This document shows positions 1 to 7,720 of a stretch of DNA of 37,774 bases, piece after piece (the stretch's first letter is position 1; every line of letters begins with the position of its first letter). The stretch covers positions 1 through 37,774 of the forward strand of contig CAZMXP010000047.1 in the NCBI GenBank assembly GCA_964570285.1, written 5' to 3'. The notes beneath the pieces are model-generated. The model was given only the letters and a program-made list of their open reading frames with translations. It ran no database searches and was not told where the DNA came from. The stretch comes from CAZMXP01 sp964570285. Lineage in GTDB: Bacteria; Planctomycetota; PLA2. Both the position numbers and the translations under genes were made by a program.

Positions 1-566
1 ATGCCTCTCGTCTCCGGGAAGCGGATCTTCGTGACGCCCAACTCCGTCTGCAGGAAGGCGATCAGCTTCGCCGCCCCCTCGCTCCCCTGCTCCCACTCGA
101 CGCCGGCGTAGATGTCCTCCGTGTTCTCGCGGAAGATCACCATGTCCACGCCTTCCGGGTGGCGCACCGGGCTCGGCGCGCCGGTGAACCAGCGCACCGG
201 GCGCAGGCAGACGTAGAGGTCGAGCTCCTGCCTGAGCGCGACGTTCAGCGAGCGGATGCCGCCGCCGACCGGCGTCGTCAGCGGCCCCTTGATGCCGACC
301 AGATACTCGCGGAACGCCGCCAGCGTCTCCTGCGGCAGCCAGCTCCCCGTCTCCTTGAACGCCTTCTCGCCCGCGAGCACCTCGCGCCAGACGATCGACC
401 GCTTGCCGCCGTACGCGATCTCGACCGCCGCGTCGAGCACGCGCTTGCTCGCGCGCCAGATGTCGCGGCCGGTGCCGTCCCCCTCGATGAACGGGCAGAC
501 AGGCCGGTCGGGGACCTTGAGCGTCCCGTTCTGCATCGTGATCTGGTCGCCCTTCGCTTTGCTCAT
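1..566 (-). CDS. icd: NADP-dependent isocitrate dehydrogenase, N-terminal part (cut by window edge)
   Basis: This enzyme oxidatively decarboxylates isocitrate to 2-oxoglutarate in the TCA cycle. The 188 visible codons match the N-terminal half of the E. coli-type homodimeric family: the opening ITMQNGTLKVP...PFIEGDGTG, then KGPLTTPVGGGIRSLNVALR, which holds the substrate-binding serine that E. coli phosphorylates (S in IRSLN) and nearby arginines, then LDLYVCLRPVRWF and MVIFRENTEDIYAGVEW. The start is the ATG at 566. A TAGCAT hexamer ends 6 nt before it, and GGAG lies too close to serve as a normal ribosome site. The gene runs off the left edge, so catalytic residues of the second half cannot be checked. 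The family assignment is secure; cofactor preference (NADP rather than NAD) is inferred from similarity to the E. coli type. Confidence 0.95.
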   Translation of the reverse strand, partial: MSKAKGDQITMQNGTLKVPDRPVCPFIEGDGTGRDIWRASKRVLDAAVEIAYGGKRSIVWREVLAGEKAFKETGSWLPQETLAAFREYLVGIKGPLTTPVGGGIRSLNVALRQELDLYVCLRPVRWFTGAPSPVRHPEGVDMVIFRENTEDIYAGVEWEQGSEGAAKLIAFLQTELGVTKIRFPETRG

Positions 567-572
567 CGCTCC

Positions 573-578
573 ATGCTA
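573..578 (-). promoter_or_regulatory. -10-like hexamer TAGCAT before icd
   Basis: TAGCAT ends 6 nt upstream of the icd ATG, so a transcript would start at or next to the start codon. No convincing -35 is visible. Confidence 0.4.
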
Positions 579-659
579 CGAGCGAGTCCAAGCCCCGTCG
601 CCCGCTGCGCGGGCCGTGGGCCATGCAGCCCGTGGCGCCCGACGGCGACGCGGGGCGAG

Positions 660-986
660 TCAGGGGTTGGGGGCGACCCACTCCGGGATCGCCTGCAGGA
701 TCCCGGTCGTCTCCATCACGCGGCGGATGTTGGGGCGCATCGCGCCGATCTGCAGCGTCCGGCCCGCGAGCTTGAGGGCGTTCTGGATCTGCAGGAGGAG
801 GCGCAGCCCCTGGCTCGCGACGAACGACACTTCCGCCAGGTCCACGACGACGCGCTTCGCCTTCGCCCCGGCCGCCGCCTCGCGCAGGCGCTCGCCGACA
901 CGGGCGCAGCCCTCGTGGTCAAGCTCGCCCGAGATCAGGATCCAGCGGCCGTCGGCCCGGTCCTCGAAGCGCACCATGTCCTGCAC
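660..986 (-). CDS. STAS-domain anti-anti-sigma factor-like protein
   Basis: A single-domain protein of about 108 residues that looks like SpoIIAA/RsbV antagonists. It has the GELD turn, the central strand RVVVDLAEVSFV, then ASQGLRLLLQIQNAL. The serine in VASQGLR is at the position phosphorylated by anti-sigma kinases in the family. It would bind and release an anti-sigma factor in a partner-switching cascade in the cytoplasm. No kinase or sigma gene is adjacent; a SpoIIE-type phosphatase that could dephosphorylate such a protein lies at 25732-27075, but a link is only inferred. Start choice: GTG at 986 has TATTTT ending 7 nt upstream; the ATG at 977 or TTG at 995 are alternatives, and none has a good Shine-Dalgarno site. 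Confidence 0.82.
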   Translation of the reverse strand: MQDMVRFEDRADGRWILISGELDHEGCARVGERLREAAAGAKAKRVVVDLAEVSFVASQGLRLLLQIQNALKLAGRTLQIGAMRPNIRRVMETTGILQAIPEWVAPNP

Positions 987-993
987 GGCCCCC

Positions 994-999
994 AAAATA
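994..999 (-). promoter_or_regulatory. -10-like hexamer TATTTT before the STAS gene
   Basis: TATTTT ends 7 nt before the GTG at 986. It supports that start if the message is leaderless. Confidence 0.3.
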
Positions 1000-1072
1000 C
1001 GCGATCCGGGCCCCGGAAGGGGGATCCATTTGGACCGTCCGGCCCTTTCGGCGGCAGGCGGGGAGGGGGGGG

Positions 1073-1102
1073 CCGGGGGGGGGAGCGATCCGCCCCCCCC
1101 GG
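1073..1102 (-). terminator. G/C-homopolymer hairpin after the TolC-like gene
   Basis: CCGGGGGGGG and CCCCCCCCGG form 10-bp perfect arms around a 10-nt loop, starting 11 nt past the stop of the TolC-like gene. There is no T-tract, so if it terminates transcription it is not a classical intrinsic terminator. Confidence 0.45.
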
Positions 1103-1113
1103 AATCGGCCCCC

Positions 1114-2505
1114 CTACGGCAGCGGCGAGGAGCGCGGGTCGGCCCCTCGGGCGCGATGGAGGGCGCGCAACGCGACGTTGTAGTTGAAGAGCGAGGTCAG
1201 ATGGGCGAAACGCGTCCGGCTCAGCAGCGCGGTCGAGTCGAGCACCTCGCGCGAGGTGGCGCGGCCGCTCGCGAACTTCTCGCGCTGGATGCGCAGGCTC
1301 TCCTCCGACTTCGCGATCGAGCGCGCGGCGACCTCGATGTCGCGGAAGCTCTCGTCGACGTTGCGCAGCGCCTCGGCGACCTCCGACCGGACGACCGTCT
1401 CGACATCGAGCCGGCGCAGCCGCGCCCGGTCGAGATCGAGTTCGGCGCGGCGGATGCGCGCGGAGCGCGCGCCGGCCGTGAAGATCGGGACGTCGACGCT
1501 CAGGCCGAGGATCACCGCGTCGCTGGGCGTCGTGAAGGGGCTCGTCGTGTCGGTGTAGGTCAGCGTGCCGCTCAGCTCGGGCAACTCCCGCGCGGCGGCG
1601 GCGCGGCTCTCGCGCTCGAGGGATTCGATCTCGAGCGCCGCGGCGCGCACCTCGGGGCGCGACGCGAGGGCCCCCGCGAGCACCTCCGCGGCATCCCAGC
1701 CCGGCGCGACCGACGACGGCTCGTCGACGATCTCCGTCGCGGCATCCGTCGCGCGGCCGAGCAGCGCGTTCAGCGCGATGCGCAGCAGCGGCACCCGGCT
1801 CTCGAGCCTCTCCCGCGCGCGCCGGCTCGCGTCGTGCTCGACTTCGGCCTCGAGAACGTCCACCTTCGTCACGCGTCCCGCGTCGAGCAGCGCCTGCGCG
1901 TCGTGCACCTGGCGCCGCAGCGCCTCCTCGTCGTCGCGGGCGACGTCGACCGCGCGGATGCCCTCGAGCAGGTCGAAGGCGGCGGCGGTGACGGCGGCGG
2001 CGATGTCGGCCTCCGCCGCCTCGCGGTCGGCGTCGAGCTTCCGCTGCTGCAACTGCGCCGCCCGGTAGGCGTGGATGTGGCGCCCGAACCCGTAGATCGA
2101 GTAGGAGGCGACCAGATTGAGGCCGAAGGCCTCGCGCGGCCCCACGCTGAAGCTCGTGCCGAGTTCCGGCGCGACCGCGAGCGGCGCCTCGTTGCGGCGC
2201 GTGTAGGTGCCGCGCAGGTCGACCGCGGGATAGAGGGCCGCCTTCGCCTCGTCGGCGCGCGTGCCGCCGATCAGCACGCCGAGGCGCGCCTGCATCAGCG
2301 TGCGGTTCTGCGCGAGCGCCTCGTCCACCGCCTCGGCGATCGTGAGCCGCTCCCGGGGCGCGGCCGGCGCCTGCGCGGGGGCCCGCACCGCGGCCTCCGG
2401 GAAGGGATCCTCCCGCAGGGCCGCTGACGTCGACGTGCGGCACCCCGCCGCGGCGGCAAGGAGGAGCGCGAGACGGATCGAGCACCCTTTCACGGTGCCG
2501 CGCAT
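1114..2505 (-). CDS. TolC-family outer-membrane efflux lipoprotein
   Basis: This 463-residue protein has a lipoprotein signal (hydrophobic LALLLAAAAGC, lipid-accepting Cys22), then two repeats of the outer-membrane efflux domain. Recognisable points are LTIAEAVDEALAQNRTLMQARL in the first half, long amphipathic helices (coiled-coil tunnel), VILGLSVDVPIFTAGARSARIRRAELDLDRARL opening the second half, and EVLDSTALLSRTRFAHLTSLFNYNVALRALHRA near the end. Such proteins form the trimeric outer-membrane channel of tripartite efflux pumps or type I secretion. No inner-membrane pump or adaptor gene is adjacent, so the substrate is unknown. Start: the ATG at 2505 overlaps a TAGGAT hexamer; an in-frame GTG at 2493, 10 nt after that hexamer, would give Cys18 and may be the real start. 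Confidence 0.88.
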   Translation of the reverse strand: MRGTVKGCSIRLALLLAAAAGCRTSTSAALREDPFPEAAVRAPAQAPAAPRERLTIAEAVDEALAQNRTLMQARLGVLIGGTRADEAKAALYPAVDLRGTYTRRNEAPLAVAPELGTSFSVGPREAFGLNLVASYSIYGFGRHIHAYRAAQLQQRKLDADREAAEADIAAAVTAAAFDLLEGIRAVDVARDDEEALRRQVHDAQALLDAGRVTKVDVLEAEVEHDASRRARERLESRVPLLRIALNALLGRATDAATEIVDEPSSVAPGWDAAEVLAGALASRPEVRAAALEIESLERESRAAAARELPELSGTLTYTDTTSPFTTPSDAVILGLSVDVPIFTAGARSARIRRAELDLDRARLRRLDVETVVRSEVAEALRNVDESFRDIEVAARSIAKSEESLRIQREKFASGRATSREVLDSTALLSRTRFAHLTSLFNYNVALRALHRARGADPRSSPLP

Positions 2506-2509
2506 CCTA
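2504..2509 (-). promoter_or_regulatory. -10-like hexamer TAGGAT before the TolC-like gene
   Basis: TAGGAT overlaps the ATG at 2505 and ends 10 nt before the GTG at 2493. If it is used as a -10 element, translation must begin at the GTG. Confidence 0.35.
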
Positions 2510-2558
2510 CCGAGGCGGGGCGGCACGACCAGATTTGGCCCCCCCGCGCCCCCCCCAC

Positions 2559-4115
2559 TCACACTTTTCTCGCGATCGTCTTCGCCTGCAGGAAGAGCAT
2601 CAGGTAGTCCGCGCCGCCGGCCTTGCTGTCGGTGCCCGACATGTTGAAGCCGCCGAACGGGTGGCCGCCGACGAGCGCGCCGGTGCACTTGCGGTTGAGA
2701 TAGAGGTTGCCCACGTGGAACTCGCGGCTCGCCTTCTCGAGGTTCTTCTCGTCGCGGCTGTAGACGGCGCCGGTGAGCCCGAACTCGGTGTCGTTGGCGA
2801 AGGCGATCGCCTCGTCGAAGCTGCGCGCCTTCGTGACGGCGAGCACGGGGCCGAAGATCTCCTCCTTCGAGAGGCGCGCCTCGTTGGGCACGTCCGCGAC
2901 GACGGTCGGCTCGATGAAGTAGCCCTCCCCGGGCTTGGGGCCCTTGCCCCCGGCGACGATCCGACCCTCCTTCGCGCCGATCGCGACGTACTCCATGATC
3001 TTCTTCGCGGCCGGCGCGTCGATGACCGGGCCGACGTCGGTGCCCCAGTCGATCGCGGGGCCCATCTTCAGCGCCTTCGTCTCCTTCACGATGCGCGCGA
3101 GCAGGTCGTCGTAGATCTCCTGGTGCAGGATCGCGCGCGAGCAGGCGGAACACTTCTGCCCCTGGTAGCCGAACGCCGCGGAGACGATCCCCTTCGCGAC
3201 CTCGTCGAGATCGACGCCCTTGTCCACGACGATCGCGTCCTTGCCGCCCATCTCGGCGACGACGCGCTTGATCCAGAGCTGGCCCGGCTGCCGCCTGCTC
3301 GCGAGCTCGTTGATGTGGAGGCCGACCTCCATCGACCCGGTGAAGGTCACGAAGCGCGTCTGCGGATGCTCGACGAGGCGGTTGCCGAGCTTGGAGCCGG
3401 GGCCGGTCACGAAGCTGAGCACGCCCGGCGGGAGGCCCGCGTCGACGAAGGCCTCGACGTACTTCCACGCGATCGTCGGCGTCACGCTCGCGGGCTTCAG
3501 CACGACGGTGTTGCCCGCGGCGATCGCCGCGCTGCTCATGCCGACGGTGATCGCGAGGGGGAAGTTCCACGGCGGGATCACCGCGCCGACGCCGAGCGGG
3601 ATGTACTCGAGGCGGTTCCGCTCGCCGGGCACGGGCGTCACCTTGCCGAGCTTTTCGTAGCGCAGCGCCTCGCGGCCGTAGAACTCGAGGAAGTCGATCG
3701 CCTCGGCGACGTCGCCGTCCGCCTCCGCCCAGTTCTTGCCCGCCTCGAAGCACATCCATGCGGCGAACTCGAACTTGCGCGTGCGCAGCGCCCCGGCGGT
3801 GCGGAAGAGGATCGCGGCGCGCTCCGCGGCGGTCGTGCGCTTCCAGCTCTCGAAGGCCTTCGCCGCGCCCGCGATCGCCTTGTCGGCGTACTCCGCCATC
3901 GCGTTGGGGAAGACCCCGACGACCTCGGAGGGCATGGACGGATTCCGCGAGCTGAGCGTCTCGGGCAGCGTGATGCGCTCGCCGCCGACGAGGATCGGGT
4001 AGCTCTCCCCGAGGTTTTCCGCGACGCGGGAGATCGCCTGCGCCATCGCGCGCCGGTTCTCGTCCTTGCCGAAGTCCGTGAGCGGTTCGTTGCGGAATTC
4101 GCCGGGCATTGCCAT
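2559..4115 (-). CDS. 1-pyrroline-5-carboxylate (glutamate semialdehyde) dehydrogenase
   Basis: The enzyme oxidises glutamate-5-semialdehyde to glutamate with NAD+, the second step of proline catabolism. At 518 residues it has the length of the Bacillus RocA/PruA monofunctional type. Visible motifs: PPWNFPLAI (Rossmann/NAD site, about 181-189), FTGSMEVG (259-266), VVAEMGGKDAIVV with general base Glu288, FGYQGQKCSACSR with catalytic Cys322, EEIFGPVLAV, and the C-terminal GGHPFGGFNMSGTDSKAGG. No proline dehydrogenase gene is next to it. The ATG at 4115 is preceded at 6 nt by TAGGTT; a second ATG at 4109 is possible. The family is certain; the exact semialdehyde substrate is inferred from the signature. 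Confidence 0.92.
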   Translation of the reverse strand: MAMPGEFRNEPLTDFGKDENRRAMAQAISRVAENLGESYPILVGGERITLPETLSSRNPSMPSEVVGVFPNAMAEYADKAIAGAAKAFESWKRTTAAERAAILFRTAGALRTRKFEFAAWMCFEAGKNWAEADGDVAEAIDFLEFYGREALRYEKLGKVTPVPGERNRLEYIPLGVGAVIPPWNFPLAITVGMSSAAIAAGNTVVLKPASVTPTIAWKYVEAFVDAGLPPGVLSFVTGPGSKLGNRLVEHPQTRFVTFTGSMEVGLHINELASRRQPGQLWIKRVVAEMGGKDAIVVDKGVDLDEVAKGIVSAAFGYQGQKCSACSRAILHQEIYDDLLARIVKETKALKMGPAIDWGTDVGPVIDAPAAKKIMEYVAIGAKEGRIVAGGKGPKPGEGYFIEPTVVADVPNEARLSKEEIFGPVLAVTKARSFDEAIAFANDTEFGLTGAVYSRDEKNLEKASREFHVGNLYLNRKCTGALVGGHPFGGFNMSGTDSKAGGADYLMLFLQAKTIARKV

Positions 4116-4121
4116 GCGCCA

Positions 4122-4127
4122 AACCTA
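4122..4127 (-). promoter_or_regulatory. -10-like hexamer TAGGTT before the P5C dehydrogenase gene
   Basis: TAGGTT ends 6 nt before the ATG at 4115; no Shine-Dalgarno sequence is present. Confidence 0.35.
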
Positions 4128-4180
4128 CCATGCAAGGCCAGCCGCGCCGCGCGCACGCGATCGCCCCGTGGCGCCCCCCG

Positions 4181-4200
4181 CGTCCCGTTCCGGGACACCC
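4181..4200. repeat. 20-bp dispersed repeat, copy 1 (palindromic core GTCCCGTTCCGGGAC)
   Basis: The core forms 6-bp arms with a TTC loop. An identical 20-bp copy lies inverted at 35238-35257. It sits in the 173-bp gap between the P5C dehydrogenase and HEAT genes, beside imperfect CTCTGTG-like short repeats (about 4224-4243). Confidence 0.6.
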
Positions 4201-4262
4201 TGTCTCGTCGCCCTCTCCGTTCTCTGTGGCCCTGTGCCTCTGTGCTACGTCCTGCTCCTCGC

Positions 4263-4281
4263 GCGGGCACTCAAGGAGTGC
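4263..4281 (-). terminator. Hairpin after the HEAT-like gene
   Basis: GGGCACTC and GAGTGCCC form 8-bp perfect arms with a 3-nt loop, 8 nt past the stop at 4289. No T-tract follows. Confidence 0.5.
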
Positions 4282-4288
4282 CCATCGC

Positions 4289-5203
4289 TCAGCCCCGCTG
4301 CGTCTCGGCGGCACGCGCGCGGAACTCCGGCGTCAGCTTCACGCCGTGGGCGGCGAGCCGGCTCTCGTTCATCAGCAGCCAGCCGTCGAGTTCGCGCGCG
4401 TTGCGGATCATGCCGCCGGTGATCTCCCCCGCGGCCTCGGCGATGGGCCGCGACGCGCGCGGCACGTACTCGGGCCGCGACCACCAGAGGCGGTCCTTGT
4501 GCACGTCCCACTTGAGCTGCAGCGTCGTGAAGAGCTCCTCCCCGATGACCGCGCCGCCCCCGAGCGCGCGGCCGAACTGCTGGATGCGCGCGAGGTCCGC
4601 CATCGCGGGCAGCGCCGACCAGCACCTTCGCCTGCGCCAGCAGGCGATCACGCGCAGCAGCACCTCGGGGTCGTGGTGCTCCGCGAAGATGCGCTCCAGC
4701 GCCGCCTCCCCGCCGAGGCCCTCCAGCGCGCCGATCACCTCGAACATGTGCGCGCGCTCCTCCCGCGCCTCGACGGGCAGCGTGCGCACGGTCTCGTCCC
4801 ACGGATCCTTCCACTTCGCCCCCGCCGCCATCTCCCCGGGCGGCGGCAGCTTCCGCCCGTGGGCGCGGCAGACCTCGTCGAACTCGCGCTGCTCCCGCCG
4901 CGCGCGCTCCTTCAGGTGGGCCGTCACGTAGGCGACGAGCGGAGCCTCGGCCTTCGGGCCGCAGGCCGCAAGCAGCCGCGCGACGTGGCCCCGCACGACG
5001 GGGTCGCCGTCCTTGAGCCATGCGCCGCACAAGTCGGGAAGGGAGGGGGCCTCGGGGGCCAGCGCCGCGAGCCGCATCAGCAGCACGATCTTGCCGTCGC
5101 GGTCGAGGGTTCCCCACCGCTTCTTCGCGTCGCCGAGTTCGTCGGCGCGGGCCGCCCCCCCGAGCCCCCCCAGCACGAGGAGCCAGAGAACGCGCCCCCT
5201 CAT
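4289..5203 (-). CDS. Secreted HEAT-like protein, function unknown
   Basis: A 304-residue protein with an N-terminal signal peptide (MRGRVLWLLVLGGLGGAARA) and a helical body with HEAT-like stretches: DPVVRGHVARLLAACG around residue 70 and the paired helices around 155-190 (MFEVIGALEGLGGEAALERIFAEHHDPEVLLRVIACW). The C-terminal third contains GEITGGMIRNARELDGWLLMNE and is not recognised. The ATG overlaps the stop of the upstream C45-like gene (ATGA at 5200-5203), so the two are translationally coupled and probably work together outside the cytoplasm. No enzymatic motif is seen; a scaffold or protein-binding role is a guess from the fold. Confidence 0.78.
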   Translation of the reverse strand: MRGRVLWLLVLGGLGGAARADELGDAKKRWGTLDRDGKIVLLMRLAALAPEAPSLPDLCGAWLKDGDPVVRGHVARLLAACGPKAEAPLVAYVTAHLKERARREQREFDEVCRAHGRKLPPPGEMAAGAKWKDPWDETVRTLPVEAREERAHMFEVIGALEGLGGEAALERIFAEHHDPEVLLRVIACWRRRRCWSALPAMADLARIQQFGRALGGGAVIGEELFTTLQLKWDVHKDRLWWSRPEYVPRASRPIAEAAGEITGGMIRNARELDGWLLMNESRLAAHGVKLTPEFRARAAETQRG

Positions 5204-6363
5204 TCGAAGAGCGCCGCGCGGGGCAGGAACGCGAAGCGCTGGTCCGCGGCGGGGAGCTTGCCCCCCACCGAGAGGTGCAACTCCCGCGTCGCGGGCAGGA
5301 AGACCATCGACTGCACGTTGTTGAACCAGGGCGTCGCGACCTCGCGCAGCGCGGCGATCACCCCGGGCAGGTCGACCTTGCCGCGGTCGCGCGCGAGGAA
5401 CTCCTCCAGCGTCTCGTAGCGGTCGGTGCCGATGGCCCATCCGGTCTTCGCCAGCTCCGGCGAGCGGAAGAAGTTCGTGCTGCAGAGCGCGCCCTTCTCG
5501 GGCGCGCGAACGGCGACGGTCTCCTGGTCCCACTCGAGGAGTTCCGCGGTGCCCGCCGCGTCCGCCACCATGAAGTTGTTGGGGCAGGTGCGCCGGCACG
5601 TCTCGAGGAAGGCGCGCACGTCGGCCGCCTTGCTCGCCTTCTCGAGGGCGAGGCGGTACATCAGCGGGTAGGGGATGCCGGCGGCGATCGGCTTGCCCGC
5701 GTGGATCATCATCGTCGCGCCGGCGACGCCGTCGGCGTTCATGCCGGAGAGCGCGCCGACGAGGCCGGGCCAGCCGACCACGGCGACCGGCCGCGCGCCC
5801 TCCCGCTCGAAGACGAGCACGACCGTCATCTTCTGGAGGATGTTGCGGCCCGGGAAGTCGAGGTTCCTGCCGAAGAAGGTCACCCCGTCCCGCGAGGCGT
5901 CCCCCGTCGCGACGACGGTGGAGCAGAGCATGTTCTGCAGGCGGTCGGTGACGCAGTTCGACGCGAGCACGGTCTCGTAGGGGATGCCCGACCCCTCGGC
6001 GAGCCCCCGCATCTCCTCGCGCAGCGTCTCCGGGATGTGCGGCTCGCACTGCCTCGCCCACTCGTCCACGGCGGGGCGCCCGAGGAGCTTCACGACGAAC
6101 GCGTCGAAGTACTCGCGATGCAGGAAGGCGATCTGCCCCTTGAACAGCTCGCCGTGGCGGCGGCCGATCTCCCTCGCGCTGCCGCGCAGCCGCGCGACCG
6201 GGATGCCGTCCACGAGGCGGAGGTCCCTCGACCCCTCGGCGGGAACGACCGGCGGCGGCGTCGGCGCGGCATCGCCATAGGTCGCCTGGATGAACTGCGA
6301 CAGCGCCCCGCAGACGAGGAGAAGGGTGGCCACGAGGACCGTCTGCACGAGGGGTTGTCTCAC
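5200..6363 (-). CDS. C45-family (acyl-CoA:6-APA acyltransferase-like) Ntn hydrolase
   Basis: The 387-residue protein starts with a membrane anchor or signal (LVQTVLVATLLLVCGALSQFI), followed by the C45/phospholipase B-like Ntn-hydrolase fold. Support: LRGSAREIGRRHGELFKGQI near residue 60, the nucleophile segment ASNCVTDRLQNMLCSTVVATGDAS with Cys147 as the expected N-terminal nucleophile after self-cleavage, FFGRNLDFPG, GWPGLVGALSGMNADGVAG and PNNFMVADAAGTAELLEWD. Members hydrolyse or transfer acyl groups on amides and peptides; the substrate here is unknown. It is the first gene of a pair with the HEAT-like gene. The start is GTG at 6363 (TAAGCT 7 nt upstream, GGAGGG almost touching it); GTG at 6348 would place GGAGGG at a more usual distance. 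Confidence 0.82.
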   Translation of the reverse strand: MRQPLVQTVLVATLLLVCGALSQFIQATYGDAAPTPPPVVPAEGSRDLRLVDGIPVARLRGSAREIGRRHGELFKGQIAFLHREYFDAFVVKLLGRPAVDEWARQCEPHIPETLREEMRGLAEGSGIPYETVLASNCVTDRLQNMLCSTVVATGDASRDGVTFFGRNLDFPGRNILQKMTVVLVFEREGARPVAVVGWPGLVGALSGMNADGVAGATMMIHAGKPIAAGIPYPLMYRLALEKASKAADVRAFLETCRRTCPNNFMVADAAGTAELLEWDQETVAVRAPEKGALCSTNFFRSPELAKTGWAIGTDRYETLEEFLARDRGKVDLPGVIAALREVATPWFNNVQSMVFLPATRELHLSVGGKLPAADQRFAFLPRAALFE

Positions 6364-6370
6364 CCCTCCG

Positions 6371-6376
6371 AGCTTA
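6371..6376 (-). promoter_or_regulatory. -10-like hexamer TAAGCT before the C45-like gene
   Basis: TAAGCT ends 7 nt before the GTG at 6363. Confidence 0.3.
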
Positions 6377-6405
6377 CCACCGGAGGCAGCCGGCAGGCAG
6401 CGGGG

Positions 6406-7212
6406 CTACCGCCCGGAGACGGGGCGGACCTTGGGCGGGTTCTTCCGGATCGCGACGAGGCGCTCCTCGAGCTGGGCGCACTGCGCCGCCTTCGAGGGGT
6501 TGTCGGCCCACGCCTTCAGCAGGCGGCGGATCGCATGCTCGTGGAAGGGGTCCGTCGTCAGCACCGCCTCGTACTCCGCGATCGCCTCCGGCATCCGGCG
6601 CAACTCCTCGAGGCAGGCGCCCTTCATGAAGCGGAGCGACGAGTCGCGCGGGAACTGCTTGCTCAGCTCGCTGTAGCGCTCGAGCGCCTTGTCGAACCGC
6701 TTGGTCTCGAGGAAGAGCCGCCCCCACATCTCGGCGAGGACCGGGTTGCTCTTCGTGAACTCCTCCGCCTTGCGCAGCGACTCCTCGGCCTCGGGGAAGC
6801 TCTGGATGTCCATCTGCGTCGTCGCAAGCTGCATCCACGCGTCCGCGGAGGGGCGCGAGCGGGCTGCGGCGGCGAAGTGGGCCGCCGCCGCCTTCTTGTC
6901 GCCGGCGGCGTAGGCCATCTGGCCGAGGCGCGCGCAGGCGAGGGAGTAGGTCGGGGCCTCGGCTCCGACCTTGCCGTAGTAGACGGCCGCCGTCCGCGTG
7001 TCCCCCGTCGCCTCGGCGATCGTGCCGAGGTAGAAGAGGCTGTCCTCGCACGCGGGATTCATGCGCACCGACGCCTCGAAGTAGGCCTGCGCGGCGCGGA
7101 GGTCCTTGCGCTGGTAGGCGTCGATCCCCTTCTTCAGCAGCGTCCACGCGCTCTCGTCGGCGAGCACGGGGCTCGCGGCGGCGAGGAGGAACGCGATGAG
7201 GGTCGTGCGCAT
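6406..7212 (-). CDS. Periplasmic tetratricopeptide-repeat protein
   Basis: A 268-residue protein with a signal peptide (MRTTLIAFLLAAASPVLADES) and about five TPR units: LLKKGIDAYQRKDLRAAQAYFEAS, LFYLGTIAEATGDTRTAAVYYGK, LGQMAYAAGDKKAAAAHFAAA, WGRLFLETKRFDKALERYSEL and LRFMKGACLEELRRMPEAIAEYEAVL. TPR arrays bind proteins; no specific partner is shown. AGGAG lies 6 nt before the ATG, and the gene starts 9 nt after the stop of the small membrane protein, so it is the last gene of the unit that begins with the minor pilins. By position (not by motif) it may be a pilus or secretion assembly factor of the PilF type. Confidence 0.85.
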   Translation of the reverse strand: MRTTLIAFLLAAASPVLADESAWTLLKKGIDAYQRKDLRAAQAYFEASVRMNPACEDSLFYLGTIAEATGDTRTAAVYYGKVGAEAPTYSLACARLGQMAYAAGDKKAAAAHFAAAARSRPSADAWMQLATTQMDIQSFPEAEESLRKAEEFTKSNPVLAEMWGRLFLETKRFDKALERYSELSKQFPRDSSLRFMKGACLEELRRMPEAIAEYEAVLTTDPFHEHAIRRLLKAWADNPSKAAQCAQLEERLVAIRKNPPKVRPVSGR

Positions 7213-7221
7213 GGGTTGCTC

Positions 7222-7596
7222 CTAGCGGCCCTTCCCGGGCGCCTTCGTCTCCTCGGCGGGCGCGATGTAGACGCCGAGCCCCTCGATCGGGCGCACCGTC
7301 TCCTCTAGGCTCGCGTTCGCGCGCACCTCCTGCTCGCGGTCCCGGTCGTGCTCCGTCACGAGGTCGAGCGCGCTATCGGGCTCGTCGTCCGGCGTGCGCG
7401 CCGACGTCGCCCATGAGGCCTCGGTGATGCGGCCGTGGGGCACGAGCGGCGCGATCTCGAGCGGCTCGGCTTCCGCGCCCGCGGCCGCCCCCCCCGCGCC
7501 CCCCACCTCTCCCTCGTCCTTGCGGAGGAGGAGCATCGCCGCGACGGTCGCCGCGACCACGACGGAACCGAGAATGAGGGTCTTGCCGTTGCCCAT
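7222..7596 (-). CDS. Small single-pass membrane protein, unknown
   Basis: A 124-residue protein with a short basic N-terminus, one membrane segment (TLILGSVVVAATVAAMLLL, residues 5-23) followed by RKDEGE, then a Gly/Ala-rich linker and an acidic, probably periplasmic tail. It would be a type II, N-in protein. The ATG at 7596 has a good ribosome site (GGGAGG, 6 nt spacing). An upstream in-frame ATG at 7638 lies in sequence without coding character. Its place between the PilW-like pilin gene and the TPR gene suggests a bitopic accessory protein of the pilus/secretion machine, in the way PilP- or GspC-type proteins are, but no homology is visible. Confidence 0.75.
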   Translation of the reverse strand: MGNGKTLILGSVVVAATVAAMLLLRKDEGEVGGAGGAAAGAEAEPLEIAPLVPHGRITEASWATSARTPDDEPDSALDLVTEHDRDREQEVRANASLEETVRPIEGLGVYIAPAEETKAPGKGR

Positions 7597-7720
7597 GCGT
7601 CCTCCCGCGAAAGCTATCTCTGGGGGGCCCGGGGGCAAGCGCCCGGCACGTGCGTCCGTCCCGAAACGGGGCGCGGCGGCCCTCCGGGGGGCCGCCGCGC
7701 GTGGAGCGTTCGCTCCGGGT

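Noticed and set aside
256..2427. Long plus-strand frames opposite icd, STAS and TolC-like genes (and similar long frames elsewhere)
   Set aside because: In GC-rich DNA the antisense frames of real genes stay open; these are Arg/Ala/Pro-rich with no motif and lie over well-recognised genes.
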